Shown here: piece after piece, positions 35,934 to 42,697 of the stretch
How positions within the stretch are numbered: position 1 is the stretch's first letter
Layout: every line of letters begins with the position of its first letter
Assembly: GCF_024500045.1 (NCBI RefSeq)
Contig: NZ_JTEO01000002.1
Span: 186,001 to 250,000, forward strand
Origin: Methanolobus chelungpuianus
Lineage (GTDB): Archaea; Halobacteriota; Methanosarcinia; Methanosarcinales; Methanosarcinaceae
Direction of reading: 5' to 3'
DNA length: 64,000 bases
Notes under the pieces: generated by a model
The model's input: the letters and a program-made list of their open reading frames with translations, nothing else
Databases searched by the model: none
What the model was told of the DNA's origin: nothing
Translations under genes and position numbers: made by a program

Positions 35934-35950
35934 TAACGCCGAGGTTGGGA
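35934..35950. repeat. Left attachment site of the element
   Basis: Seventeen bases identical to the tRNA-Ser 3' end at 39034-39050, found 33 bases after the FilR1-type gene. Similarity stops at once on the element side (GAAAAAAA versus TTTGAACC), as expected for a recombination product. Confidence 0.8.
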
Positions 35951-36090
35951 GAAAAAAACAGAGTTAAAATCCTTAAACACTTTCACTTAGCTTATTCATT
36001 GAATTCATATGTTTAAATAACTTTTTATTAAGCAAATAAAGCTTATGATAATTAAATTTGAGGAAATCTCTTTAAAAGTCTCATTAACTG

Positions 36091-36134
36091 GCGCATGTGC
36101 GCCCAATCCCGGGAGGACATGAGCGCACATGCGC
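36091..36134. repeat. Perfect 12-bp GC-rich inverted repeat
   Basis: GCGCATGTGCGC at 36091-36102 and its exact inverse at 36123-36134 frame a 20-base centre that itself holds the palindrome CCCGGG. It stands out in AT-rich DNA. It could be a replication or recombination site of the element, a protein-binding site, or a transcribed hairpin; followed by an A run, it would terminate transcription only on the minus strand. Confidence 0.55.
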
Positions 36135-36339
36135 GCCGGAACGTTAAAAAAAAGCGACTTATAAACCAAACGAGAAAAAAAGATGATCCGTAAAAAATGA
36201 CGGCCATTTCAAGTTTAATCCATCATAAACAAAGAGCATATTTCTTTATTTTGAAAAAACAATTTTGTTTAATTTACAACGAAACTAAAAAGACTAAAAT
36301 GAATCACGAAAGTTATAAATAATTAGAGATTATAGAACT

Positions 36340-36460
36340 TATTGACTAGACTTAGCATCCACAATAAAGTGGTTTATTATTAAGCTGTGGGGAGCTATCT
36401 CCCTGTAAATAGGAGATTACAAGTTAGTTAGGCATGTTTCCACAGCAACCCCTTTTTTAT
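36340..36460 (+). ncRNA. Candidate structured small RNA of the element
   Basis: A TATA-like TTATAAATA at about 36312-36320 is followed by a region with a closing helix GCTGTGG/CCACAGC (about 36382-36388 and 36438-36444), an inner hairpin GGGAG-CTAT-CTCCC, and then CCCC and six T, an archaeal oligo-T terminator. No good reading frame exists here. Promoter, folded body and terminator together suggest a transcript of about 120 nt. Both ends are estimates. Confidence 0.4.
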
Positions 36461-36602
36461 ACCTGAAAAGTTCTATCTGGAAAGACTGATTTAAGTGAAC
36501 GATCCGAAAGAGCCTCTAAGGGAAATGTGCCCTCGCTGACCCGCTGCAGGTCTCTCCCTCACCTACGCGCAAGCGCCCCCACCTGGCACTAAGATACATT
36601 CC

Positions 36603-36634
36603 TTTTATAAATATGTACAAACCTTCTTAGGTTT
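36603..36634 (+). promoter_or_regulatory. TATA box of the nuclease gene, probable leaderless mRNA
   Basis: TTTTATAAATATG at 36603-36615 lies about 25 bases before the ATG at 36635, the distance at which archaeal transcription starts, and there is no Shine-Dalgarno site. The message is probably leaderless. Confidence 0.5.
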
Positions 36635-37201
36635 ATGAGTATCAAGGACAGATTTTCTAAGGCTATTAATGCATTTCTGGATGATGAAGAAGAGAAAGTA
36701 GATAGAAAGCCTTCCATGAAAGAAAAGGAGCCTTCCGAAAACAACATCATGGAAGAGAAGATAGAGAAAGGAAACGAGTTTGAGAGCTTTGTAGTTAAGA
36801 AGTTCAGCAGGAAGTATTTTTCTATAGTGGCCTGGACAACTGACATTAACAGAAAACATAATAGATATGTTGAGTCTGATTCTGATCCTGACTTAAGGAT
36901 AAGATACGTACCTACTGATGAGGAATTTTCTATTGAGTGTAAGTTTAGATCAGGACTGTACCAGGGAAAAATAGCATGGTGCAAATATGAACAGATGGAA
37001 AGATACAGAGATTATAGGGAAAAGACAGGAATACCACTTTTTATTGTTATCGGTTTTGGAGGGGAGCCGGGAAAACCGGAGAGGATGTTTTGTGTACCTA
37101 TTGAAGAGATTAAGTATAATCAGTTATACCCTTCTGCGATAGAGGCCTTTGAGAGAAATCCGAAGGAATATTTTTTCTGGAAAAATGGAGTGCTTGAGTA
37201 A
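36635..37201 (+). CDS. Small PD-(D/E)XK-fold nuclease of the integrated element
   Basis: A 188-residue protein with a charged N-terminal tail (residues 1-45) and one nuclease-like domain. E48/E50 in GNEFESFVVKKF, D86 in SDSDPDLRIR, and E101-x-K103 in FSIECKF after a beta strand form the E...D...ExK layout of the restriction-endonuclease fold. Y118-E-Q120 on the following helix matches the conserved lysine or glutamine position. It might resolve junctions, nick the element's hairpin DNA, or restrict competitors. It is AT-rich like the rest of the element and unlike the host genes. The fold is seen from motifs; the role is open. Confidence 0.65.
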   Translation: MSIKDRFSKAINAFLDDEEEKVDRKPSMKEKEPSENNIMEEKIEKGNEFESFVVKKFSRKYFSIVAWTTDINRKHNRYVESDSDPDLRIRYVPTDEEFSIECKFRSGLYQGKIAWCKYEQMERYRDYREKTGIPLFIVIGFGGEPGKPERMFCVPIEEIKYNQLYPSAIEAFERNPKEYFFWKNGVLE

Positions 37202-37267
37202 ATCGTAGAATTTTAGTACAGGAAAGGGACCGTAAAGAAGCCCGCTTCCCTTCTCTCCTTCCCATGC

Positions 37268-37461
37268 CGGAAAAGAAAGGGTAGTTGTTTTAGTATGGAG
37301 ATTATTTCCGGTTGGGTCAGTCAGTCACGGGCTATTTTCGCACACTCGGACTTACTGCTTAAAGCCTGCGCCCACTGGGACGCCAGGCATTAAGCGTAAG
37401 TCCTCAAACAGACTGTGCGAAGCCCGCGACCGACCGACTGACCTTATACGGAAAAGAAAGG
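37268..37461. repeat. Hairpin of about 129 nt flanked by 13-bp direct repeats
   Basis: CGGAAAAGAAAGG occurs at 37268-37280 and 37449-37461. Between them, 37315-37443 folds into one long imperfect hairpin: GGTCAGTC with GACTGACC, CGGGCT with AGCCCG, TCGCACA with TGTGCGA, GGACTTAC with GTAAGTCC, GCTTAA with TTAAGC, and GCCT with AGGC, capped by CCC-ACT-GGG. About 45 base pairs form. It may be a replication or transfer origin, a recombination site, or a structured RNA. It does not resemble a known rho-independent terminator because no T run follows. Confidence 0.6.
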
Positions 37462-37546
37462 AAATATAAGTTTTATTTTTCTAACCTCTATTTCATGTGA
37501 AGCTTTTTTATAAATAAACCCCCGAAAAAAGAACCTTAAAATCAAT

Positions 37547-37627
37547 GTGCGTGCCAAGGTTGGCACACACGCCTTAATCGTGTACCTAAGGGAACAGGAG
37601 AAAAAAGCCAAAACGCCGCGTAGCGGC
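37547..37627. repeat. Two short hairpins between the nuclease and integrase genes
   Basis: GTGCCAA-GG-TTGGCAC at 37551-37566 (extended by GTG and CAC outside) and GCCGC-GTA-GCGGC at 37615-37627. They stand in an otherwise AT-rich non-coding stretch of about 600 bases. No gene is seen from 37202 to 37800. Confidence 0.5.
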
Positions 37628-37706
37628 ATTATTGCTAACTAGATAAGATTTAACATATTATTATAAAAGTAGTATCTAAATAAGCAAACGATAACAAGAG
37701 CTTTAA

Positions 37707-37755
37707 CGATGAAAAAAAGTAATGAAAAATAACAGTACCACATAAAATAGTGGTT
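37707..37755 (-). terminator. Terminator of the integrase gene
   Basis: Read on the minus strand after the integrase stop, a small hairpin CCAC-TATTTTAT-GTGG (37739-37754) is followed by TTTTTC and then a run of seven T (about 37709-37715). This fits termination of the integrase message. Confidence 0.45.
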
Positions 37756-37800
37756 CCAGTGGAAATTTAGCCCTTATTTTGAGTACATTTAGACCAAATT

Positions 37801-38958
37801 TCATAACACAACTTCAGCTAATATTTTTGCAACTTCTGGATCCCTAGCTGCAAGCTCCATTAAGGCAATGGAAATTTCAGCCCTTTTTTCATCAAGATTC
37901 ACTGCAGTTTCTATATTAAGAACCATTCCACACTTAGCACAAAATTTAGATGTAGAACCATTTACATGTTCACACCGTAAACACGTAACTGCAGTTAATT
38001 CAGGCCTTAAATCTTCTTTTTTAACTATTCCATGAATTCTTAAAATAGCGTCATCAATTTGACGACCTGATAAGTGAATATAAGTTCGAGGCATATCTGA
38101 ACCATGAACCCATCCTAAATGGTCCTCCATTTGTGCCTGGGTAAGGTGTTGGGCTAATTCAGTACTTCGGGAATGCCTAAAAAGATGACTATAAACTCTT
38201 TTATCAACTCCGGCCTTTTTAGCAATTCTTTTGACAAGAGAACTAAAAGCCGGATGCTGCATATGTCCTCCTTGGTTTCGCTGGCCAATATTAAGCCATA
38301 AAAACGAATCCGAATTCATTTTATTAGGGTGCATATCAATCCAGGAAGCAAGATAAGGGACAGAAAAAACAAGCCTTACTCTTCTCATTCCTGTTTTACC
38401 ATCAATAGTTAAAACAGCTCCGTATTGATCATATACAATATGCTTTAATTTCAAATTTCCAATTTCACTTATACGAGCACCACTGTCATAAAGAACAGCA
38501 ATAAAGGCCTTATCCCTTAAATGATTAGCTGCAAGAATCATCTTTTTAATATCAGACTCCGTTAAAAGTTCCTCAGGAATCTTCCTGTTAATTTGGCCCT
38601 TTACACGAATCCATTTTGTGCATTCCGGATCATCCCCTCCATTCTGCCAACGAAAGAAACGCTTAAGAGTTAGCTTATAATCGTGTTTAGTCCACTGCTT
38701 AATATCTTTACGTTCAATTTTTCCAACCACACGATAGAGATCGTCAATAGTAGCGTTTTTTAAATCAAGATTATAATCACGAACTAAAATATGAAGTGTT
38801 GAAATATATTTAAGCACTCGAACAGTTTTGAGACCCTCCGCATAAAGAACATCCCGAAATCTGTACATTAAATCTTTATTCTCACGACTGTAACTAGCAG
38901 CTTCAATCCTTTGTTCAAGTAAACTTAAACTTTTTTCGTGATTGTAAATAGACGCCAT
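37801..38958 (-). CDS. Tyrosine recombinase (integrase) with C-terminal zinc ribbon
   Basis: A 385-residue recombinase of the XerC/D-like archaeal group. A SAM-like N-terminal domain (about 25-125) is followed by the catalytic domain with R162 (SGARISE), K188 (DGKTGMRRV), H258-x-x-R261 (SHLFRHSRST), the H/W position at W283 (HLGWVHG) and the nucleophile Y293 (TYIHLSG). A four-cysteine ribbon (CLRC...CAKC) follows the active domain. The ATG at 38958 is preferred because GAGTGAT sits just before it; TTG 38973 is an alternative. Its start lies about 80 bases from the tRNA. All catalytic residues are present, so it should integrate and excise this element. Confidence 0.9.
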   Translation of the reverse strand: MASIYNHEKSLSLLEQRIEAASYSRENKDLMYRFRDVLYAEGLKTVRVLKYISTLHILVRDYNLDLKNATIDDLYRVVGKIERKDIKQWTKHDYKLTLKRFFRWQNGGDDPECTKWIRVKGQINRKIPEELLTESDIKKMILAANHLRDKAFIAVLYDSGARISEIGNLKLKHIVYDQYGAVLTIDGKTGMRRVRLVFSVPYLASWIDMHPNKMNSDSFLWLNIGQRNQGGHMQHPAFSSLVKRIAKKAGVDKRVYSHLFRHSRSTELAQHLTQAQMEDHLGWVHGSDMPRTYIHLSGRQIDDAILRIHGIVKKEDLRPELTAVTCLRCEHVNGSTSKFCAKCGMVLNIETAVNLDEKRAEISIALMELAARDPEVAKILAEVVL

Positions 38959-39033
38959 AATATCACTCTTCAAGGTTTTTATTTATTGATTACCCGTGCA
39001 GAGTGAAAGTGTTATAGCTTTTAACTGTTATTT

Positions 39034-39050
39034 TAACGCCGAGGTTGGGA
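39034..39050. repeat. Right attachment site inside the tRNA-Ser 3' end
   Basis: Seventeen bases identical to 35934-35950, covering the acceptor 3' strand, the discriminator base and part of the T stem, plus three bases beyond the gene. Integration therefore leaves the tRNA intact. Confidence 0.8.
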
Positions 39051-39152
39051 TTTGAACCCAAGCACTCCTCCCGGAGAAACCGGTCTCGAGCCGGTCGCGT
39101 TTGGACTCCTGGGCGGTCAAGCCTTCGGATTAGTCCGCTCTGCCACCTCGGC
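39037..39152 (-). tRNA. tRNA-Ser (anticodon CGA) with a probable 29-nt D-arm intron
   Basis: Acceptor GCCGAGG pairs with CCTCGGC, followed by discriminator G; CCA is not encoded. The T arm is TTGGG-TTCAAAT-CCCAA, the long class II variable arm CTCC-GGGA-GGAG, and the anticodon arm ACCGG-CTCGAGA-CCGGT with anticodon CGA at 39086-39088. The D region has 48 bases instead of about 19. Removing 39101-39129 restores a normal D arm. The insert and its flanks fold as a relaxed bulge-helix-bulge: outer GCG/CGC, central GACT/AGTC, bulges AAT and CAAA. The exact splice points could differ by one or two bases. Confidence 0.8.
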
Positions 39153-39206
39153 ACGCAGTGTTCCAAGGTTTTTATGTATTATATAGGTATCGAGATTATG
39201 CCCGGA

Positions 39207-40445
39207 TCAAAAGTCAAACAGTGAGCTCTGGCCTTTTTTATTGTCCCTGCCCTTCTCACCTTTCCCCGCTCTGCCCGTATCCGTACCAGAGGGAAGTTCT
39301 ATGCGGCCATACTGCCCGCCCCCTCCGGGGTGGAGGATCACTCTCTCTTCCCTGAATGCAAGGATCGCGTCAACTATCCTCCTGTCCACGAAGTCCATGC
39401 TTTCGGCAGGTACATGCAGGAGCACCTGCAGTTCATCCGTGAACCTGTCAAGGAGCGCATTCCAGGCGTCCTGTACTCCCTTCGTATTGATGCTTGCATG
39501 CCCCAGGGCCATCATGATGATCTCTGACAGGGGCATCAGGTGTACGTAGGGGGGCCTGTGTTCAGGATGGATGGGCTCCGGCAGGTCTGCAAGCTCGTTG
39601 ACCCTGTCATATACGCCTTTCTTTATCCGGCCGCCGCAAACACTGCATTTCCATTTTTTTGATACGCTCTCTTCCAGTGAGTAATGGGTGAAGCATTTGA
39701 TGCAGGCAGATTCATTGTACTTTCCTTCCTGAGGATAGAATCCGACATTCAGGATCACACGATAACTGTTCTCCCTGAGGATTGCTTTCCTTAGCCCTTC
39801 AAAGGACATATCGGGCACTTCCATCCTGTTGAATTCCCTTGCAAGCTTATTGGAAACCGGGGAGTGTGCATCGGAGTTGGAAAGGAAGGTAAGTCTGTGC
39901 AGTTCGCTTATGCGGTCAGCATAATCGCTATCCGCACTCAGGCCCAGCTCGAGGAAGGAAACATAGTCCGTCATGTCTCCATAGCAGCTCTTAAGGGAAT
40001 CATGGTATGCATACATTGCAGTCCAGGGAGTAAAAGCATGACACGGGCCTATCAGGGCGCTAACATCCCTTGCTATCTCGGCAATCTGCACTCCGTCAAG
40101 GCGCACGGTAGGGCGTCCGTCGGATTCCAGGTTGCCATATCGGGATATTGTTTCTGCGAGCTCTTCTGCCTTTGACAGGGACGGCAGTATCAGAAGATGA
40201 TGCACTCGGTTTGCATCCTCTATTTCAGTGGTAAGTGTAAAAGAAGTCCTTCCTATGGATATGTTCTCGTCGTCAAGGGAGGCTTTCCTGATCTCTTTCA
40301 TCCACAGGGGATGTATACAGTCTCCTGTTGCGACCAGGTCTATGCCTTTTTTTGCAGCTTCCTGTGCGATGGTGGGAAGGTCCATTCTGCCCGAACAGGC
40401 CATTGAATATTTTGAGTGCAGGTGGAGGTCTGCGTTGATTATCAT
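39207..40445 (-). CDS. endoQ: Endonuclease Q (PHP-domain DNA repair nuclease)
   Basis: A 412-residue enzyme that cuts DNA 5' of deaminated or damaged bases such as uracil and hypoxanthine. The PHP metal site is visible: DLHLHSKYSMACSGRMDL at the start, TGDCIHP, TTEIED, GPCHAFTP and SNSDAHSP. A zinc-finger part follows with CIKC and CSVC, then a helical region and HPGGGGQYGRI. The last residues QSSLFDF form a PCNA-interacting (PIP-like) box, in keeping with known EndoQ-PCNA binding. The gene is the last of the minus-strand replication/translation run and ends 55 bases from the tRNA. Confidence 0.88.
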   Translation of the reverse strand: MIINADLHLHSKYSMACSGRMDLPTIAQEAAKKGIDLVATGDCIHPLWMKEIRKASLDDENISIGRTSFTLTTEIEDANRVHHLLILPSLSKAEELAETISRYGNLESDGRPTVRLDGVQIAEIARDVSALIGPCHAFTPWTAMYAYHDSLKSCYGDMTDYVSFLELGLSADSDYADRISELHRLTFLSNSDAHSPVSNKLAREFNRMEVPDMSFEGLRKAILRENSYRVILNVGFYPQEGKYNESACIKCFTHYSLEESVSKKWKCSVCGGRIKKGVYDRVNELADLPEPIHPEHRPPYVHLMPLSEIIMMALGHASINTKGVQDAWNALLDRFTDELQVLLHVPAESMDFVDRRIVDAILAFREERVILHPGGGGQYGRIELPSGTDTGRAGKGEKGRDNKKGQSSLFDF

Positions 40446-40454
40446 CAGACACCT

Positions 40455-41234
40455 TCAGCCGATGTATCGCAGGTCCTCGTCCTTGATATTCGCTTCAGGC
40501 ATAGCCATCTGCTGTTGCTGCTGTTCGACCTCTTTGAGACGGGCAACGATCTTCTCCATCTCCTTTGCACGCTCTTCGAGGGGACCTTCATCAATCTCGA
40601 TAGAGAACAGCCTGGATATGACCTTCAGCAGTGATTGCGCGCTCTTGGGGTCCACAAGGTATCCGGAAGTAAGTCCCATAAGGCATGCAGCATCCATTTT
40701 CCTGAACCTGCTCAGTCCCAGTATAAGACCTGAAGCGCCTACGATCCCTCCTCCGGGCTCGTTCTCCCTGAAAACGACTCCTGCATTAACGAGCTCTTCC
40801 TTAAGCTCCGGGTTATTGACGGCTCCCAGGACCTCATCGGAATGTGTGAGCTGCCCTGTAGGGAATCCTCCAAGCGTATATATCTTTTTGATCCCGAACT
40901 CTTCTGCGATGTCAAGATAGAGGTCGCATAGCTGGTAGTGCCCTTCAGCAGTACTGCTCTGGTGGTCCCCTACAAGGATGAGAATATCGCATTCGTCAGT
41001 ACTGCAGATATACATCTCGTTGTTGACCATATGGATCTCGCTGTTCTCGTCAACGAGTACCTGTGGAGGAAAGTGATGTGAGTATATCTCGATGATCTTC
41101 TCTGCATCAAGCTCTTCGATAAGGTGTTCTGCAACAAGTTTTCCTACATGTCCCACGCCGGGAAGGCCCACAAGGAATACCGGTTCTCGTAGCTGAAGTT
41201 CATCCTTAAGCCGAATTACTTTTATTTCCTGCAT
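40455..41234 (-). CDS. PAC2-family protein (proteasome assembly chaperone-like)
   Basis: A 259-residue cytoplasmic protein of the archaeal PAC2 family: VFLVGLPGVGHVGKLVAEHLIEEL at residues 18-41, HHFPPQVLVDENS, LILVGDHQSSTAEGHY, TLGGFPTGQ, GGGIVGASGLIL and LMGLTSGYLVDPKSA. A coiled coil with five glutamines (EVEQQQQQM) precedes the end. The family is related to eukaryotic proteasome assembly factors, but its archaeal role is not firmly shown. Its ATG overlaps the end of nop10 by 13 bases. Confidence 0.85.
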   Translation of the reverse strand: MQEIKVIRLKDELQLREPVFLVGLPGVGHVGKLVAEHLIEELDAEKIIEIYSHHFPPQVLVDENSEIHMVNNEMYICSTDECDILILVGDHQSSTAEGHYQLCDLYLDIAEEFGIKKIYTLGGFPTGQLTHSDEVLGAVNNPELKEELVNAGVVFRENEPGGGIVGASGLILGLSRFRKMDAACLMGLTSGYLVDPKSAQSLLKVISRLFSIEIDEGPLEERAKEMEKIVARLKEVEQQQQQMAMPEANIKDEDLRYIG

Positions 41235-41392
41235 AGTTCCTCCTTCCTTGCCAAGCGGCGATATTTACCATACGGGTCCTTAGGGGAGTATCTGGCAGGA
41301 CTGGGGTCCACGGCAACTGATCCGCATGAAGGGCACTTCTCCTCGAAGGTGTACCTGCTGCAGTTCCGGCATCTGTGGATCTTCAGTCCCAA
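41222..41392 (-). CDS. nop10: H/ACA RNP protein Nop10
   Basis: A 56-residue zinc-ribbon protein of the pseudouridylation guide RNP, with Cbf5, Gar1 and L7Ae. The zinc cysteines are in HRCRNCSRYTFEEKCPSC, and the conserved tail is PARYSPKDPYGKYRR. The start is TTG at 41392, with GGCGTGAT eight bases before it as the Shine-Dalgarno site. The 3' end overlaps the PAC2 gene by 13 bases. It sits right after aIF2-alpha, its usual archaeal neighbour. Confidence 0.9.
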   Translation of the reverse strand: MGLKIHRCRNCSRYTFEEKCPSCGSVAVDPSPARYSPKDPYGKYRRLARKEELCRK

Positions 41393-41399
41393 AAGAACA

Positions 41400-42197
41400 T
41401 CACGCCTTTACTGTATCGTTGTGCCGGTGGAACTCTCCCTTCCCGCCAAGCTGCTCGATAGTAGTGACAGCTGTGGTGGCAGCTTTCTTAAGCACTGATT
41501 CCGCTTTCTTGTAGTCCGGTGCGATCACTTTTATGCGGTACCTGGGCGCACCTGTGTAAGTGATGTCCACCCTTACATTCTCTTCCTGGATATCATTGGC
41601 TGCTATCAGGGCTGATTTTATGACCTCTATCCCTTCGGGCAGGATGCAGGTCAGGTCGACATAGCCTGCGATATCCACATAAGGCAGCTTGATATTGTTC
41701 TGCGCAATCTGGACTATGCTGGCTGTCAGTTTCTTCTTCAGCTTGACGTCATTGAAAGCGTTGGCGCCGATCATTGCGGCTTCTTCAAAGGCCGAGTACA
41801 GGCTGCCGAAATGCTCTGCCAGCTTCTGGGCAACCTTCTGCATCTCTTCCTCATTGGTGCCTGTCTCCTCTGCCACGAACTGGAGCCATTTGGTAGCTTT
41901 CTGCTCGCTCTTCCATTCCTGGATCTTTGCACGCTTCTGGTGCTCATTGACATCCTTGAGGGAAAGGTCAATGTGACGGCGGGAGGGGTCCACATTGAGT
42001 ACTTTACAGACTATCTTCTGTCCTTCTCTCACGTGGTCCCTGACGTACTTGACCCATCCGGCCTTGATCTCGGAGATATGGATGAAACCTTCCTTCCCGT
42101 CATACTCTTCCAGTGTCGTGTATGCGCCGAAGTCAGTGACATCCTTAACGGTACATACAACGAATTCTCCGATCTCTGGCCAATTGTTCTTTTCCAT
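41400..42197 (-). CDS. eif2a: Translation initiation factor aIF2 subunit alpha
   Basis: A 265-residue subunit of the aIF2 trimer that brings initiator tRNA to the ribosome. It has an N-terminal S1 domain (residues 9-85: GEFVVCTVKDVTDFGAYTTL, EGFIHISEI, RRHIDLSLKDV), a helical middle (about 90-175) and a C-terminal alpha-beta domain that binds the gamma subunit (PRYRIKVIAPDYKKAESVL). Length and order are typical. It is followed by nop10 after 7 bases and preceded by S27e after 11 bases. Confidence 0.94.
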   Translation of the reverse strand: MEKNNWPEIGEFVVCTVKDVTDFGAYTTLEEYDGKEGFIHISEIKAGWVKYVRDHVREGQKIVCKVLNVDPSRRHIDLSLKDVNEHQKRAKIQEWKSEQKATKWLQFVAEETGTNEEEMQKVAQKLAEHFGSLYSAFEEAAMIGANAFNDVKLKKKLTASIVQIAQNNIKLPYVDIAGYVDLTCILPEGIEVIKSALIAANDIQEENVRVDITYTGAPRYRIKVIAPDYKKAESVLKKAATTAVTTIEQLGGKGEFHRHNDTVKA

Positions 42198-42208
42198 TAT
42201 GGACCCCT

Positions 42209-42388
<180 letters not shown>

Positions 42389-42393
42389 TTAAA

Positions 42394-42672
42394 TCACTCC
42401 GCGAATTCGAATTTCTTTGCTCTGAAAGCTGGCCTCTGGTGTGCTTTGTTGCACTCAGTGCACTTGTACTTGAGCCAGATCCTCTTGGTGGGTTTGTCTC
42501 CTCCGGGGACCTTTGAGAATTTACCGGTGTTGCCTATTCCGGTCTGTCTCTTCTTCTGTCTTGCAATGTGTGTCAAAGACGATGCTTTTCCCTTCTTCAC
42601 TCTTTCCACAACTATCTCAGTGTGTTTCTTGCATGAAGGGCAATATGTTTTGAATCTCTTCGGGATCTTCAT
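42394..42672 (-). CDS. rpl44e: Ribosomal protein L44e
   Basis: A 92-residue large-subunit zinc protein: [20 protein letters not shown] at the start, [17 protein letters not shown] in the middle and [11 protein letters not shown] near the end, with the paired CxxC zinc ligands. Normal length. It lies between GINS and S27e on the minus strand. Confidence 0.95.
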   Translation of the reverse strand: MKIPKRFKTYCPSCKKHTEIVVERVKKGKASSLTHIARQKKRQTGIGNTGKFSKVPGGDKPTKRIWLKYKCTECNKAHQRPAFRAKKFEFAE

Positions 42673-42697
42673 TATCTACACCTTGAATAAGTCTGAG

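Larger units (their letters stand above)
35934..39050. mobile_element. Integrated mini-element of about 3.1 kb at tRNA-Ser(CGA)
   Basis: A 17-bp direct repeat (TAACGCCGAGGTTGGGA) at 35934-35950 and 39034-39050 bounds the element; the right copy spans the 3' end of the intact tRNA-Ser gene. Inside are a tyrosine integrase next to the tRNA, reading away from it, and a small PD-(D/E)XK nuclease gene. The rest is non-coding, AT-rich DNA with strong hairpins. The integrase gene is uninterrupted and no att lies inside it, as in pNOB8-type archaeal integration. No replication initiator, partition, capsid or transfer gene is seen. It may be a satellite, an integrated plasmid remnant or a minimal self-excising island. 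Confidence 0.8.

Noticed and set aside
36589-36984. Antisense open frame of 131 codons across the nuclease gene
   Set aside because: It is the mirror of an AT-rich real gene with clear motifs, has a Ser/Leu/Phe-rich shadow composition and no ribosome site.
35934-39050. The element as a provirus
   Set aside because: No capsid, terminase, packaging ATPase or replication gene; at 3.1 kb it is too small for an autonomous virus genome.
39037-39152. The tRNA as a pseudogene broken by the 29-base insert
   Set aside because: All stems outside the D arm pair perfectly and the insert folds as a splice substrate, so an intron explains it better.
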